A stretch of 64,000 nucleotides of DNA, from assembly GCF_014697625.1 (NCBI RefSeq), contig NZ_JACJSG010000017.1, positions 62,001 to 126,000 on the forward strand, in the 5' to 3' direction. This document shows positions 44,252 through 54,147 of this stretch, piece by piece. A program made the position numbers and the translations under genes. This stretch comes from Anabaena azotica FACHB-119. GTDB taxonomy: Bacteria; Cyanobacteriota; Cyanobacteriia; Cyanobacteriales; Nostocaceae. The notes under the pieces are model-generated. The model saw nothing but the letters and a program-made list of their open reading frames with translations, did not search any database and was not told where the DNA came from. Each line of letters begins with the position of its first letter. Position 1 is the stretch's first letter.

Positions 44252-45988
44252 TTACTTTGGTTTGTGTAGATTCATCGGTGCAATAATTGCTTTCGCGGCT
44301 AGGATGCGTGAATAAAGTTTGCCTTCGTTGTCGTGGAGGAGGAAGTTGGCGGTTACGCCTGTGGCGGTTTTGTTGATAATTTCACAAGACACGTAGAAGG
44401 GTTCATCACAAGGGATGGGTCTAAATTGATCTGATTGGGTTAACTGTCCGGGTAAGCATACTTCTTGATGCACATGGCTTAACCATAACCACAAAGGTTG
44501 TGTACTTAAATCGGTGGAGTAGGGATTGTACCATCTGACAGGGAATTGTCCTTGGACTTCTTCGGGGATTTTAGCCCAGAAGCATTCGACTGTGATTTTC
44601 TCAGAGTTAATGTTCAAGACTCTGGTGATTTTTTGAAATGCAGGGCCGTGAAATAATGTGGAATCTCCATTTTGATAAAAGTCTTTACCAGTTGTGCTGA
44701 TAATGTTATCTTCTTTGAGATTTATACCTTCGTAAATTGGCGCTTCTGGCGACTTTTGCACGATGGTAACATGAGCGCTGAAGTGATAATGGGTTTTACC
44801 TTGGGGAGTTTTACTGTAAATTGTGGTCTGAAATTCAACAGACTCAGAACCATGTTTGGCGAGTTCTTGTATTTCTAAAATATGTTCGCTGGCTAGAACA
44901 TGATTGAAGGTGATACCCTTCAAAACTTTAAAGTCTTTGCAACTGTAATATTTGTAACCTGGATAACGTTCTTCGCAAGCGTTAATCATCCAAGACATGG
45001 CACAGGTGGCTGGAAGGACGGCTGTACCTGCAATTACGTGGTCATGTAGGAAGGGGTTGGCCTCTAGTGTGAGACGGCGACGCAGGCGATAGCTACGTAG
45101 TTGCGGATCTAGGGGTGTGGGTGGGGGGATGATGGGGCTACCAATTACCACTTGGGTAGAATCTCGGTGGCTGGGATGCAGTTCGTTAACCAACATTTTT
45201 GTCCCCACATCCACAGGGATGATATCAATTCCTCGTTCCGCAAAGGCTTTCTTGAGTTCTGGTGTTACCATTCCACTGTCCCAACCGCCCCAGTTGATGG
45301 CGACTACGTGACAATGGGGATTGTTTTGCTTGATGAGATGGGCAGATTTGTTGAGGATTTCATTGGCGATCGCATAATCTGATTGTCCAATATTCCCATA
45401 AAACCCAGCCACGGAGGAAAACAACACCAAATGCTGCAATTGTTTGGCATCAATGCAAGTCAGTAAATTCTCTAACCCTTGCACCTTAGCTGTATAAACT
45501 TTTTCAAAATCCTGGTCTGTCTTCTTCTCAATCAACTTATCAGCTAGATTACCCGCACCGTGAATTATCCCGGTAATAGTTCCCACCCGTGCAGACACAG
45601 CCGCTAACTTTTGCTGTAACTGAGTAACATCAGTCACATCAACATCAAGATATTCTACCTGGGAACCTGTAGCGGCGATCGCTGCCAAAGTCGCTTTAAT
45701 TTCTCGACTAGAAACAATCTTCTGATAAATCTTCTGCACCGCCATCGGCGTAGGCTTCTCACCTTGACTGAGGAGATGCTGCATAATTGCTTTTTTTAAA
45801 GCCGACTCCTCAACACAGTCACGAGCAAATTCCGGCTCTTCCATCACTTCCGACCGACCGAGGAGAATAAATGTACAAGGCTGGTGCTTTGCCAATTCAA
45901 TTACACACTGCGCTGTAATTCCCTTAGCACCACCACTTACAACAAAAACCGAACGAACCAGAGTCAATGTAGCCATATTATCAAACAC
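44252..45988 (-). CDS. Ketoreductase catalytic half plus dehydratase of the HGL synthase
   Basis: 578 residues. Residues about 8-290 are the catalytic SDR part of a polyketide ketoreductase: VFVVSGGAKGITAQCVIELA (NADPH), LGRSEVM, GIIHGAGNLADKLI, LFSSVAGFYGNIGQSDYAIAN (Ser, Tyr). It lacks the structural KR subdomain, which is found at the end of HglE. Residues about 295-578 are a PS-DH/hotdog dehydratase: NPFLHDHVIAGTAVLPATCA (catalytic His) and LFHGPAFQKI. It removes the 3-oxygen after each condensation. In the hglEFGDCAB order this is the place of hglF/hglG; I cannot say which symbol applies. Confidence 0.85.
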   Translation of the reverse strand: MFDNMATLTLVRSVFVVSGGAKGITAQCVIELAKHQPCTFILLGRSEVMEEPEFARDCVEESALKKAIMQHLLSQGEKPTPMAVQKIYQKIVSSREIKATLAAIAATGSQVEYLDVDVTDVTQLQQKLAAVSARVGTITGIIHGAGNLADKLIEKKTDQDFEKVYTAKVQGLENLLTCIDAKQLQHLVLFSSVAGFYGNIGQSDYAIANEILNKSAHLIKQNNPHCHVVAINWGGWDSGMVTPELKKAFAERGIDIIPVDVGTKMLVNELHPSHRDSTQVVIGSPIIPPPTPLDPQLRSYRLRRRLTLEANPFLHDHVIAGTAVLPATCAMSWMINACEERYPGYKYYSCKDFKVLKGITFNHVLASEHILEIQELAKHGSESVEFQTTIYSKTPQGKTHYHFSAHVTIVQKSPEAPIYEGINLKEDNIISTTGKDFYQNGDSTLFHGPAFQKITRVLNINSEKITVECFWAKIPEEVQGQFPVRWYNPYSTDLSTQPLWLWLSHVHQEVCLPGQLTQSDQFRPIPCDEPFYVSCEIINKTATGVTANFLLHDNEGKLYSRILAAKAIIAPMNLHKPK

Positions 45989-46109
45989 TTAAATATTATA
46001 CTTGCGAAAATCTTTGCGCCCTTCCTTCTTTGCGCCTTTGCGCCTTTGCGTGAGGTAATGAGAGTATTTTTTTCAACGCAGAAGAACGCAAAGGTTAGCA
46101 CAGAGTTAA
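45989..46109. repeat. Repeat insert between hglE and KR-DH genes
   Basis: 121-bp gap made largely of GCGCCTTTGCGCCTTTGCGT and CAACGCAGAAGAACGCAAAG motifs, which recur near 23540-23590 and 35465-35500. It separates the two halves of a ketoreductase. Confidence 0.7.
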
Positions 46110-49100
46110 TTACTCAAAAGAACTGACGAGAGTGAAGCGTCCTTGAGAATTGTGGGCGACTTCAGTGATGTAGAGGTTAGGATCGAAGAGTTCCTCAACT
46201 ATATGTTGTGCTGACTGTTGAGGGTTGAGGGTGGGGCTGAGGTCAATTCCTCTGGTGAATACATTCGCCCATTCCCATCTCAACGTCTTGACTAGTCCAA
46301 ATAAACCACCTGCGATCGCACCAAAGTTGGTGTTATGCTCAAATCCAAAGGCTCCATCTAACCGGGTAACAGTGCAGAAACAACTGCGATCGTAACGTCC
46401 TGCTTCGGTGAGAGATTTCTTCAAGTGTTTCGCCATGAAGAATACGTGCTTGACAATTTCTTTTTCTTGTGGTATGTACAACCCTTGATTTTGGAATGTA
46501 GGGTGGATGTGGATAAAAGCGCCGATTGAGCCGTAGTTGGTAGCGATCGCAGATAATTTGTATTGGAGTAGTTCTTCGCTCATATCTGCGAGGGTGACGC
46601 GGTTGACGCTGGCGGGTAATGGTGATTCTTGGGAGACTAAGGATTGGGGGAAGCTTAAGACTACCACTTTCCAACCGCGTTCTGTGAGGGACTGGGCTAC
46701 TTGGGAGGTGGTGAGGGAACCATCATCGGTAATTAAACAGATGTGTCCCTCTGGTAAAGAAAAGTCCAAGCTATCCGGTGCGGGGAGGTATTTGAGTTTG
46801 GCTGGACGGCGTTGGACGTTCTCAATTATGCGGACAGGCTCCCACTCGCGCTTAGGCTGAGACTTTTTTTTTTCACCTCCCACCAGCTTTTGCAGGTAGT
46901 CTACAATTTGACCGATGGTGCGGAGGTCGCCTAATTCTTCGATGTTGGGTTTGGGTAGATTGGGGTATGCTTCTTGCATTGCGCCCAGAATTTCTACCCG
47001 TTTGATGGAGTCGATACCCAAGTCGGCTTCCATGTCCATATCTAGTTCCAGCATTTCTACTGGGTAGCCAGTTTTTTCACTGGTAATGTTGAGCAGGGTT
47101 TGCGCCAAGTCTGCGTAATCTGAGGTGTCTACAGCTTCCGGTGCAGGAGTTGCAGGAATAACTACAACTTCAGGTGTAGGTATAGTTGCAGTGACTACGG
47201 GCGCTACCATCTCGGCTGCTTGTTGCGCTTGTTGAATTGCAACTTCTACGGTGTGGCTGATAGCGGCGTTAGCTTGCAAGTAATCAACAATTTGCCCGAT
47301 GGTGCGTTTTTCTGCTAGTTCTTCTAAGTTGGGCTTGGGTAGGTCGGGATACAATTCTTGTAATCCACCTAAGATTTCTACCCGTTTGATGGAGTCAATA
47401 CCCAAGTCCGCCTCCATGTCCATTTCCATTTCCAGCATTTCCACCGGGTAGCCAGTTTTATCGCTGATAATTGTCAGGAGGTTTTTACCCAAGTCAGCAA
47501 CATTAATTGCTGGTGCTACAGGTGCGGGGGTAACTTCAATAACTTGCTTGACTACGGGTGCAACTACAGGTGCTTCCACTACTGGCTCAACGGTGGAGAT
47601 AACAGAAGCGGGTGCGGGTGCTTCAACTACAGGTTCAGCTTGAATTTGCCAAGCTGTAGGTGCGCTTGTTACGGGTGCATCAACGATGCTGAAGTTATTT
47701 TTGACGACAGACTCAGGTTGAGGTGCGACGGGGGTGGGAGTTACAGGCGTTGCAATTACGGGTGTTTCGATAGTGAAAGCGGGAACTTCCTTAACTGGTG
47801 TTTCGCTTACTGGTGCATTCACCTGAGCAGACAACACTGTAGAATATTGTTGTTGAATCAGTTCAAAGAAATTTCTGGCGTATGCTACCTGTTCCTGAAG
47901 GTATTTTTCATGGATGCGGAGGGTTTCACCTTGTTGAGAGTGAAACTGCATCATGCTGCGCTCTAAGCTTTCCATCACAACTAGCTTTAGCTGGGCAGCT
48001 TCTTGAGAAGATTTGGCGTTAGCAAACAGGGCATTTTGTTGGTGCATCAGTTGGAAGAAGGCTTTGGTATATTCCATCTGATGGTTGAGGTAAGTACCAT
48101 GAACTTGTAAGTTCTCAGTTTGGTTTTGCTGGAACTTGGTCATCAGGTACTCTAAGCTTTCTAGCACTCGCTTGTAGTTATCCAGTTTTTCTGGTGTTTG
48201 CATTGTCTTTTCTTCGGCTAGTTGGGGTGAAACGATCGCAGAGTTCATTTCAGGTTTGGGATTGGTAAATTTTTCTAATTTGGGTAGTTCGGTGAGTTTG
48301 TGGTGTCCGTTACCGTTGGTTTCTTTGGGGACTGGGGACTGGGGACTGGGGACTGGGGAGGAGGAAATTTTGAAGCCGTCGTTTAACGCATCTTCCCAAG
48401 CTTTTTTGCTCTTGTCGGAGACATAGTTGATACCCCGTAAGGTGACATTCAGACCTTTCTTTTTCTCGGCTGGGGGTAGTGCTGGTGGGGCTTGGTATGG
48501 GTCGAGATTTTTCAACTGCATACCTAGCACACGCATTTGTACGACTGCTTCCCGCAGAGAGCGATCGCTATTTTTCTGGGTGCTGGGGTTCAAGGATATG
48601 GTAGTGTGGGGGCGATCGCCTAAAATATCTTTCACCAAGTTGGTAAGAATGCGCTTCGGCCCAAATTCTACGAAACAAGTACCGCCAGCAGCGTAGATAT
48701 TTTCAATCTCCTGCTTAAACAACACCGAGTTAGCTAGGTGAGTTTCGAGGATTTTTTGAATCGCTTGGGGGTCTTTGGGGTAGGCTTTACCTGTAACATT
48801 GGTGAATACAGGAATTTTCGGCTCTTGGAATTGTACTGATTTTGTGGCGATCGCAAATGATTTCTGCGCGAAAGCAATCAGAGAGGTGTGGAAAGCGGCG
48901 GAAACTGGTAACTGTACAGCCGCATAACCATGACTTTGTAAAGCTTGACGCACTTTCGCAATTTCGGCGGTCGGCCCTGCCAAAACCACCTGGGTGGGAG
49001 AATTGTAATTAGCGATGCTAACTTGGGGAAACTGCTTAATGATAGGTTCAATTTTGTTGATGTCTTCCTTCACCGCCAACATTGTCCCCGCATCATGGTC

Positions 49101-51383
49101 TGGGTCTTCTGGCGCAGCCATTGCTTGACCCCTAGCTTTCACCAGATACATATAATCTGCGTCACTCAACACACCCGCCGCCCACAGTGCAGTAATTTCG
49201 CCAAAGCTGTGTCCAGCTACAAAGTCAGACTTAAATCCAGCTTGTTTGAGGATAGCGTACAGCCCCGCACTAAACGCCCCAATCGCTGGCTGTGCATATT
49301 CTGTGCGTTGCAATGCAGCAACTTGAGCATTTTTCTCTGCTTCCGAGAACACAGGGTTGGGGAAAACAATCTCTGACAGAGGGCGTAAGTTATCTTTGAG
49401 TAACAACCCATCCATATAACCGAACAGACGACGCAGAATGGGGAAGTTCATCACCAGTTCCTTACCCATTTCTAGGTATTGGGAACCTTGACCAGAGAAC
49501 AGTGAGACAACCTTACCACCTAATTCCCACCCAGAGGCGCGATAATAAATACCTTGGGGATGTTCCCAGTTAGCCGCACCAGCCTTATGCTTGAGCCAGT
49601 CGATGCTGGTTTGGAGGAATTTGCAAGCTTCTGGTAAATTCTCCGCCACAAAACCCACTCTCGCCGCATTCACAGGAATTTCTCCCGCTTGACTCAGTTC
49701 TTGCAGCAATTGCGAGTAATGTCTATCACCAGCTTCTGATTGCAACTTACCCAGAACTTCCTCACATTGCTTGAGGAGTTCCCCAGGGTTGGATGCAAAC
49801 AGTAAGATTTCCTGGGGTGTGCTGTGTAAACGGTAGGGACGGTTTTGTTCTGCTTCGTACTCTTCCAAAACTACGTGGTAGTTCGTCCCACCGAAACCAA
49901 AGGAACTTACCCCAGCGCGTCTTGGTGCTTCCCCTTCCGCCCGAATCCAAGGTCTAGTTTCGGTGTTAAGATAGAAAGCAGATTCTTCAATTTTCAGCTT
50001 AGGATTAGGCTCGGTAATATTAATTGTTGCTGGTAATACTTTATGATGCAGTGCCAAGGCTGTTTTAATTAGACTTGCTGCACCCGCAGCCGCTTTGGTG
50101 TGACCAATTTGGGATTTTACACTACCTAAAGCGATATGCTGCTTTTTGTTGTCCTGTTCAGCAAAGAAATCTCTTAAAGAACTGAACTCGGTGGGGTCGC
50201 CAGCCATTGTCCCTGTACCGTGGGCTTCCATCAGACCGACGGTAGCGGGAGAGAAACCTGCATCTTCGTAAGCGCGGCGGAGGGCGTTGACTTGTCCTTC
50301 CTTCCGGGGCGCATATATACTCTTGTAGCGTCCATCGCTGGAAGTACCAATACCTTTGATGACTGCATAAATGCGATCGCCATCTCGTTCTGCATCTTCC
50401 AAACGCTTCAACACCAGCATACAGATACCTTCCCCCAGCATCATCCCATCAGATTTAGCATCGAAGGGTTTGACGTTCTCGCTAGGAGATACGGCTGGGG
50501 TTTTGCTAAAGGAGATGTAAGCCATGATGGTGTTATCTGTATCCACACCCCCAGTTAGCATCATGTCGGCGCGATGTTCCACTAATTCGCTAATCGCCAT
50601 TTTCAACGCACCAAAGGAACTAGCACAAGCCGCATCCACAACGCAGTTCATCCCGCCAAAGTTCAAGCGGTTGGCGATACGTCCGGCGACAACGTTAGCT
50701 AACATCCCAGGGAAGGCGTTCTCATCCCACTTGACGTAAGCGCTTTTGATTTTATCAACGATTTTCTTGGTGTCTTCGTCAGAAAGTCCACTGCTTTTGA
50801 GAACTTTTTCCCACACTGGATATTCCAACCTTGCAGACAATGGCATACCCAATTGTTTCGCCATCGCCACACCTAATATTACACCCACAAACTCGCGGTT
50901 AAATTCACGAGATTCGCCATAACCTGCATCTTCCATCGCTTCTTTCGCAACTACTAAACTTAATAGTTGGGAAACGTCTGTTACTTCCAAAATGCTAGGA
51001 GGAATACCAAATTCCATTGGGTTAAAATCAACCTCTGGAATAAACCCGCCGCGTTTACAATAGGTTTTATCCTCCGGTGTTCTGGGGTTGGGGTCGTAAT
51101 AATCTTCCACACTCCAGTGGGTGTCAGGAACATCAGTAATACAATCAATTTTATTAACTATGTTTTGCCAATACTGCCGTAAATTTCTCGCTTCTGGTAG
51201 TAGGGAGGCCATACCAATGATGGCTATAGGATTATGTTGTAGTTGTCTGTTAATTTTGTTAATGGACATGGGTTTTTCTGATTTCATTTTTTTTTCCTCA
51301 ATACACCTCAACAAAGCCTTTTCGCAGTTATTTATTTGGGCTTCTAACTCCGCTAAGGCAGTATCAATTGGATTAGCAGCCAT
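46110..51383 (-). CDS. hglE: HglE: KS-AT-ACP-ACP-KR(structural) polyketide synthase
   Basis: 1757 residues, PfaA-like. A short N-terminal coiled coil (ALAELEAQINNCEKALLRCI) may be a docking element. KS at about 50-510 with Cys near 251 (VVDAACASSFGA), EAHGTGTMAGDPTE and SQIGHTKAAAGAA. AT at about 620-940 with VAGHSFGEITALWAAG (Ser near 726). A Pro/Val/Ala-rich linker holds two nearly identical ACPs (DMEADLGIDSIKRVEILG near 1327 and 1455). The end, from about 1490, is the structural half of a ketoreductase (GAIAGGLFGLVKTLRWEWAN), cut before the catalytic half. It would start and elongate the heterocyst glycolipid alcohol chain. Largest hgl gene and first of the series. Confidence 0.95.
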   Translation of the reverse strand: MAANPIDTALAELEAQINNCEKALLRCIEEKKMKSEKPMSINKINRQLQHNPIAIIGMASLLPEARNLRQYWQNIVNKIDCITDVPDTHWSVEDYYDPNPRTPEDKTYCKRGGFIPEVDFNPMEFGIPPSILEVTDVSQLLSLVVAKEAMEDAGYGESREFNREFVGVILGVAMAKQLGMPLSARLEYPVWEKVLKSSGLSDEDTKKIVDKIKSAYVKWDENAFPGMLANVVAGRIANRLNFGGMNCVVDAACASSFGALKMAISELVEHRADMMLTGGVDTDNTIMAYISFSKTPAVSPSENVKPFDAKSDGMMLGEGICMLVLKRLEDAERDGDRIYAVIKGIGTSSDGRYKSIYAPRKEGQVNALRRAYEDAGFSPATVGLMEAHGTGTMAGDPTEFSSLRDFFAEQDNKKQHIALGSVKSQIGHTKAAAGAASLIKTALALHHKVLPATINITEPNPKLKIEESAFYLNTETRPWIRAEGEAPRRAGVSSFGFGGTNYHVVLEEYEAEQNRPYRLHSTPQEILLFASNPGELLKQCEEVLGKLQSEAGDRHYSQLLQELSQAGEIPVNAARVGFVAENLPEACKFLQTSIDWLKHKAGAANWEHPQGIYYRASGWELGGKVVSLFSGQGSQYLEMGKELVMNFPILRRLFGYMDGLLLKDNLRPLSEIVFPNPVFSEAEKNAQVAALQRTEYAQPAIGAFSAGLYAILKQAGFKSDFVAGHSFGEITALWAAGVLSDADYMYLVKARGQAMAAPEDPDHDAGTMLAVKEDINKIEPIIKQFPQVSIANYNSPTQVVLAGPTAEIAKVRQALQSHGYAAVQLPVSAAFHTSLIAFAQKSFAIATKSVQFQEPKIPVFTNVTGKAYPKDPQAIQKILETHLANSVLFKQEIENIYAAGGTCFVEFGPKRILTNLVKDILGDRPHTTISLNPSTQKNSDRSLREAVVQMRVLGMQLKNLDPYQAPPALPPAEKKKGLNVTLRGINYVSDKSKKAWEDALNDGFKISSSPVPSPQSPVPKETNGNGHHKLTELPKLEKFTNPKPEMNSAIVSPQLAEEKTMQTPEKLDNYKRVLESLEYLMTKFQQNQTENLQVHGTYLNHQMEYTKAFFQLMHQQNALFANAKSSQEAAQLKLVVMESLERSMMQFHSQQGETLRIHEKYLQEQVAYARNFFELIQQQYSTVLSAQVNAPVSETPVKEVPAFTIETPVIATPVTPTPVAPQPESVVKNNFSIVDAPVTSAPTAWQIQAEPVVEAPAPASVISTVEPVVEAPVVAPVVKQVIEVTPAPVAPAINVADLGKNLLTIISDKTGYPVEMLEMEMDMEADLGIDSIKRVEILGGLQELYPDLPKPNLEELAEKRTIGQIVDYLQANAAISHTVEVAIQQAQQAAEMVAPVVTATIPTPEVVVIPATPAPEAVDTSDYADLAQTLLNITSEKTGYPVEMLELDMDMEADLGIDSIKRVEILGAMQEAYPNLPKPNIEELGDLRTIGQIVDYLQKLVGGEKKKSQPKREWEPVRIIENVQRRPAKLKYLPAPDSLDFSLPEGHICLITDDGSLTTSQVAQSLTERGWKVVVLSFPQSLVSQESPLPASVNRVTLADMSEELLQYKLSAIATNYGSIGAFIHIHPTFQNQGLYIPQEKEIVKHVFFMAKHLKKSLTEAGRYDRSCFCTVTRLDGAFGFEHNTNFGAIAGGLFGLVKTLRWEWANVFTRGIDLSPTLNPQQSAQHIVEELFDPNLYITEVAHNSQGRFTLVSSFE

Positions 51384-51643
51384 AGGACATATACTGTTCT
51401 GGAGTACTGTGGATATTGCAGCTACAGTAATTTCTGTTGCTCAGTTAAAATAAGCGCAAGTTAGCAACTACCTATCCTATGTGCGTTTCTAGGTCAGGCT
51501 AAATGCTGGTAATACCAATTCAAAATTCAAAATTAAGGAATTTTGAATTGGTCTAGATGTAAGGAAGTGAGGGTGTAGGGTAAAAGATTTATGTAACATA
51601 CACCCCTACACCCCTATACCCCTATACCCTTAATCAAAAGATG
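51384..51643. other. hglE upstream region
   Basis: 260 bases that must contain the hglE promoter. No convincing NtcA (GTAN8TAC) box or standard -35/-10 pair was found by eye. A palindrome built on AATTCAAAATTCAAAATT / GGAATTTTGAATTGG lies at about 51519-51560, and ACCCCTACACCCCTATACCC repeats at 51602-51630. Confidence 0.4.
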
Positions 51644-51922
51644 TTATCCAACATTTGATTCGTGATATTGTGGTAATAGGTCAATAACGTTGTTGAAACT
51701 GGTAAAATAATCTTGGAGAGCGATCGCAGCTTGACCAGTAAATTCTATCCATTCATGATGGTAGAGGTTTTGAGCAATTGCATCCCTGTGGGACGATGGA
51801 AACTGAGGAGTAGCTATTAAAACAGAAACGCTATTTTCTCCCAAACTATTTTCATTATCTAGCTTCACCGCAGCCACGTAGCTGGTATTAATGACAACGT
51901 TCTGTATCTTAATGAATGCCAT
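51644..51922 (-). CDS. Small hypothetical protein upstream of hglE
   Basis: 92 residues (MAFIKIQNVVINTSYVAAVK...), soluble, with a beta-rich N-terminus like small cyanobacterial proteins that carry the FI.I.NVVINTSYIAAV pattern. Same strand as hglE, separated by a 260-bp spacer. I do not know its function. Conserved character of the start and the good codon pattern support a real gene. Confidence 0.7.
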   Translation of the reverse strand: MAFIKIQNVVINTSYVAAVKLDNENSLGENSVSVLIATPQFPSSHRDAIAQNLYHHEWIEFTGQAAIALQDYFTSFNNVIDLLPQYHESNVG

Positions 51923-52683
51923 AGCTAGTTTCAGCGTCCAAGATAATATATTTTATGGGATTTAACCCGCAAAAGTTGACAAGTTCGTTACAGAAGAAAC
52001 ATCACCTTTACTCCGAAACCACACCGATAATTTGCACAATTGCCTAACCATATAAAAGGTGATGGTGATGCAGTGTTTTGAAGGCAGAAGGCAGAAGGCA
52101 GAAAGTTGGGTATGCTTTCAACTTAATAGTTATTTCTTTCATGCTCTATTGTGTTTAGTTGTTGCTGTTACACGCAGGATTAAATAACTAAATTGCCTTG
52201 CCTCTTATAAGAATTGAATTAATACAAACAATAGCATAGTTCATAGAAACTAAATCATTTCATTAAACTATTTTTATAAAAAAAATAGTTGTTTGTTGAT
52301 GAGTGATTAAGATTAACCATAGTCTAATAGTATAACTAATCACTATAAGTTAATAGTAGGTAAGTAGCCCGCTCAAGGCTGTAAGCATAGCTAGATATGG
52401 ATGCAAAAGGCATTCAAGTTATTTACGTTAACAGTAGTCAATGTACAAGCAAATAGATTTAATTACTAGGCTGCGAAAATTTCCTATTCAGGATAATCTC
52501 ACAACCAAAGCCATCATTTTGATGATTTTTTAATATAAACGACTTAGCATAACCAAGAAGTAGCTATCCAGCAAATAATTATTTTATATATTGTGCATAT
52601 TAAACAAATAATCCCTTTGTGATGAATTCTCAAAATTCATAGTCAGATAAATTAGCGTCTGACAAACAAGTTACAGAAGAATT
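51923..52683. other. AT-rich spacer, no gene seen
   Basis: About 760 bases, AT-rich, containing an AGAAGGCAGAAGGCAGAA repeat (about 52083-52101). I see no supported ORF, RNA or mobile element. Confidence 0.5.
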
Positions 52684-52754
52684 TGACAGGTGACAGGTGA
52701 CAGGTGACAGGTGACAGGTGACAGTTGACAGTTGACAGTTGACAGTTGACAGTT
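52684..52754. repeat. STRR array (GGTGACA / GTTGACA)
   Basis: About ten consecutive heptamers, first GGTGACA then GTTGACA, followed by a TTTCCCC tract (52772-52815), immediately downstream of the ParB-like gene. Confidence 0.9.
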
Positions 52755-52818
52755 AAGAGTTATCATTAGTTTCTTTCCCCTTTCCCCTTCCCCTTTCCCC
52801 TTTCCCCTTTCCCCCTCC

Positions 52819-54147
52819 TTAATACCTATTGAGTTTTTGTGCTTGTTTATTTGTCCATTTTTGCCATCTACCAAGTCCGTGACGAACTAATCCTGAATTG
52901 CTGTCACCAATAAAACAAATTCTTCCCATTCTTTCACAACTAACTAAAATTTCACCATTTCCCATAAAAGGAGCAATCACAAAATGATGAGGATTGCTGT
53001 ACAAATTGAGCAAATAATTCACAATTCCTTCAATTTCTCCAATATTTATGGCTGTTTGGGGTTTAGCTATTTCTTGATGAGAGAAAATTCCTACATAAAA
53101 ATTGCCTAGTAATAATTCATATTGAAATGGCATTTGACTACGCTGATAAAATTCATAAATATTACCCTCAGAACGGATGACAGCGACAACTTTGGCTTCA
53201 TCAACTAAGTAATCATGTTCCCAGGTAGAGGAAAGGGTAGCGATCGCCAGCGCCGCATCAGAAGGTAACATATTTCTAAACTCGGATTTATTAGCTGTAT
53301 CACCGCAATATACAAGGTGTCTGCCTAATATCCATTCATCACCAGTTTGCACAGCGATTTCATTACTTACTAATGGTTTTGCTTGGCGTTGAATTTTCTT
53401 GGCGGCTAACTTCGCTTCCTTTTGGGCGATCGCACTTTTGTAAGCTAGTATCTGAGCAGTTTTATGCTTAACCTCAAACTCCTCTACCAGTTTTGCTTGG
53501 CGTTGTGCTTCTGCTTGATCTCCCCTGGCTAGGGCTAACTCGCAGTCCTGTTGCGCCTTCTGTGCCAAATTTCGCTCCTGCGTTCCCGCCCTAGCTATCT
53601 GCAATAATGCTGTGGGGCTATCCGCAACGGGCGTACCTTTAATTAACTGTTTGACTTCTGGGTGAATACTTTTGGCAATTTGCTTACCATGTTGGAAGGT
53701 ACGTTCTGAGTAACCAGCTTCTCTGGCTAACTCCAACGTCCTCTTCGGAGGTGGTGTAATGGTTTCACTACCTTTTAAGGTATGTTGATTATCCCCAACC
53801 TTCGCCCGCAAGCCCATACGTTCCAGAATTTGGTCACGTTCTAACCATAATTCTGAGCGTTCCAAAGGTTCTAACTCATTGCGAATCAAATTTTCATCAA
53901 TTTCGGCTAACCTGGCTTGGTCAGCATCTTGATAATTGATAATGCGACATTCAATCACTTCTAACCCCAACAGCTTGCAAGCCGTCAGTCGGTGCAGTCC
54001 AGCGATGAGAGTTAGTTGCTGGTCTACCGTAATAGGATTTAATAGACCATTAGCTTTGATCGACTCTTTTAATTCATCAACTTTATCACCCTTGACCGGA
54101 CGGCGGTTGCGACCGATTTTTATTTGGTCTATGGGTACTATAGGCAT
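52819..54147 (-). CDS. ParB-like domain fused to a degenerate DNA methyltransferase domain
   Basis: 442 residues. Residues 1-100 are a ParB/Srx-like N domain (IKIGRNRRPVKGDKVDELKE, LIAGLHRLTACKLLG, EIDENLIRNELEPLE). A helical, Gln/Ala/Lys-rich middle follows. The C-terminal part copies the layout of N6/N4 DNA methylases that often follow ParB domains: TGDEWILGRHLVYCGDT and FVIAPFMGNGEILVSCERMG. However the catalytic DPPY-type motif is replaced (AIATLSSTWEH) and FxGxG is altered, so methylation is unlikely. It could be a DNA-binding or nuclease regulator. Lies between the divergent hgl and hgd sets. Confidence 0.8.
   Translation of the reverse strand: MPIVPIDQIKIGRNRRPVKGDKVDELKESIKANGLLNPITVDQQLTLIAGLHRLTACKLLGLEVIECRIINYQDADQARLAEIDENLIRNELEPLERSELWLERDQILERMGLRAKVGDNQHTLKGSETITPPPKRTLELAREAGYSERTFQHGKQIAKSIHPEVKQLIKGTPVADSPTALLQIARAGTQERNLAQKAQQDCELALARGDQAEAQRQAKLVEEFEVKHKTAQILAYKSAIAQKEAKLAAKKIQRQAKPLVSNEIAVQTGDEWILGRHLVYCGDTANKSEFRNMLPSDAALAIATLSSTWEHDYLVDEAKVVAVIRSEGNIYEFYQRSQMPFQYELLLGNFYVGIFSHQEIAKPQTAINIGEIEGIVNYLLNLYSNPHHFVIAPFMGNGEILVSCERMGRICFIGDSNSGLVRHGLGRWQKWTNKQAQKLNRY

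Noticed and set aside
46339..50739. Several open frames of 60-143 residues opposite hglE
   Set aside because: Shadows of the long synthase gene; no independent start signals or domains.
51384..51643. Searched for an NtcA site (GTAN8TAC) upstream of hglE
   Set aside because: No match with correct spacing was found by eye, so none is reported.
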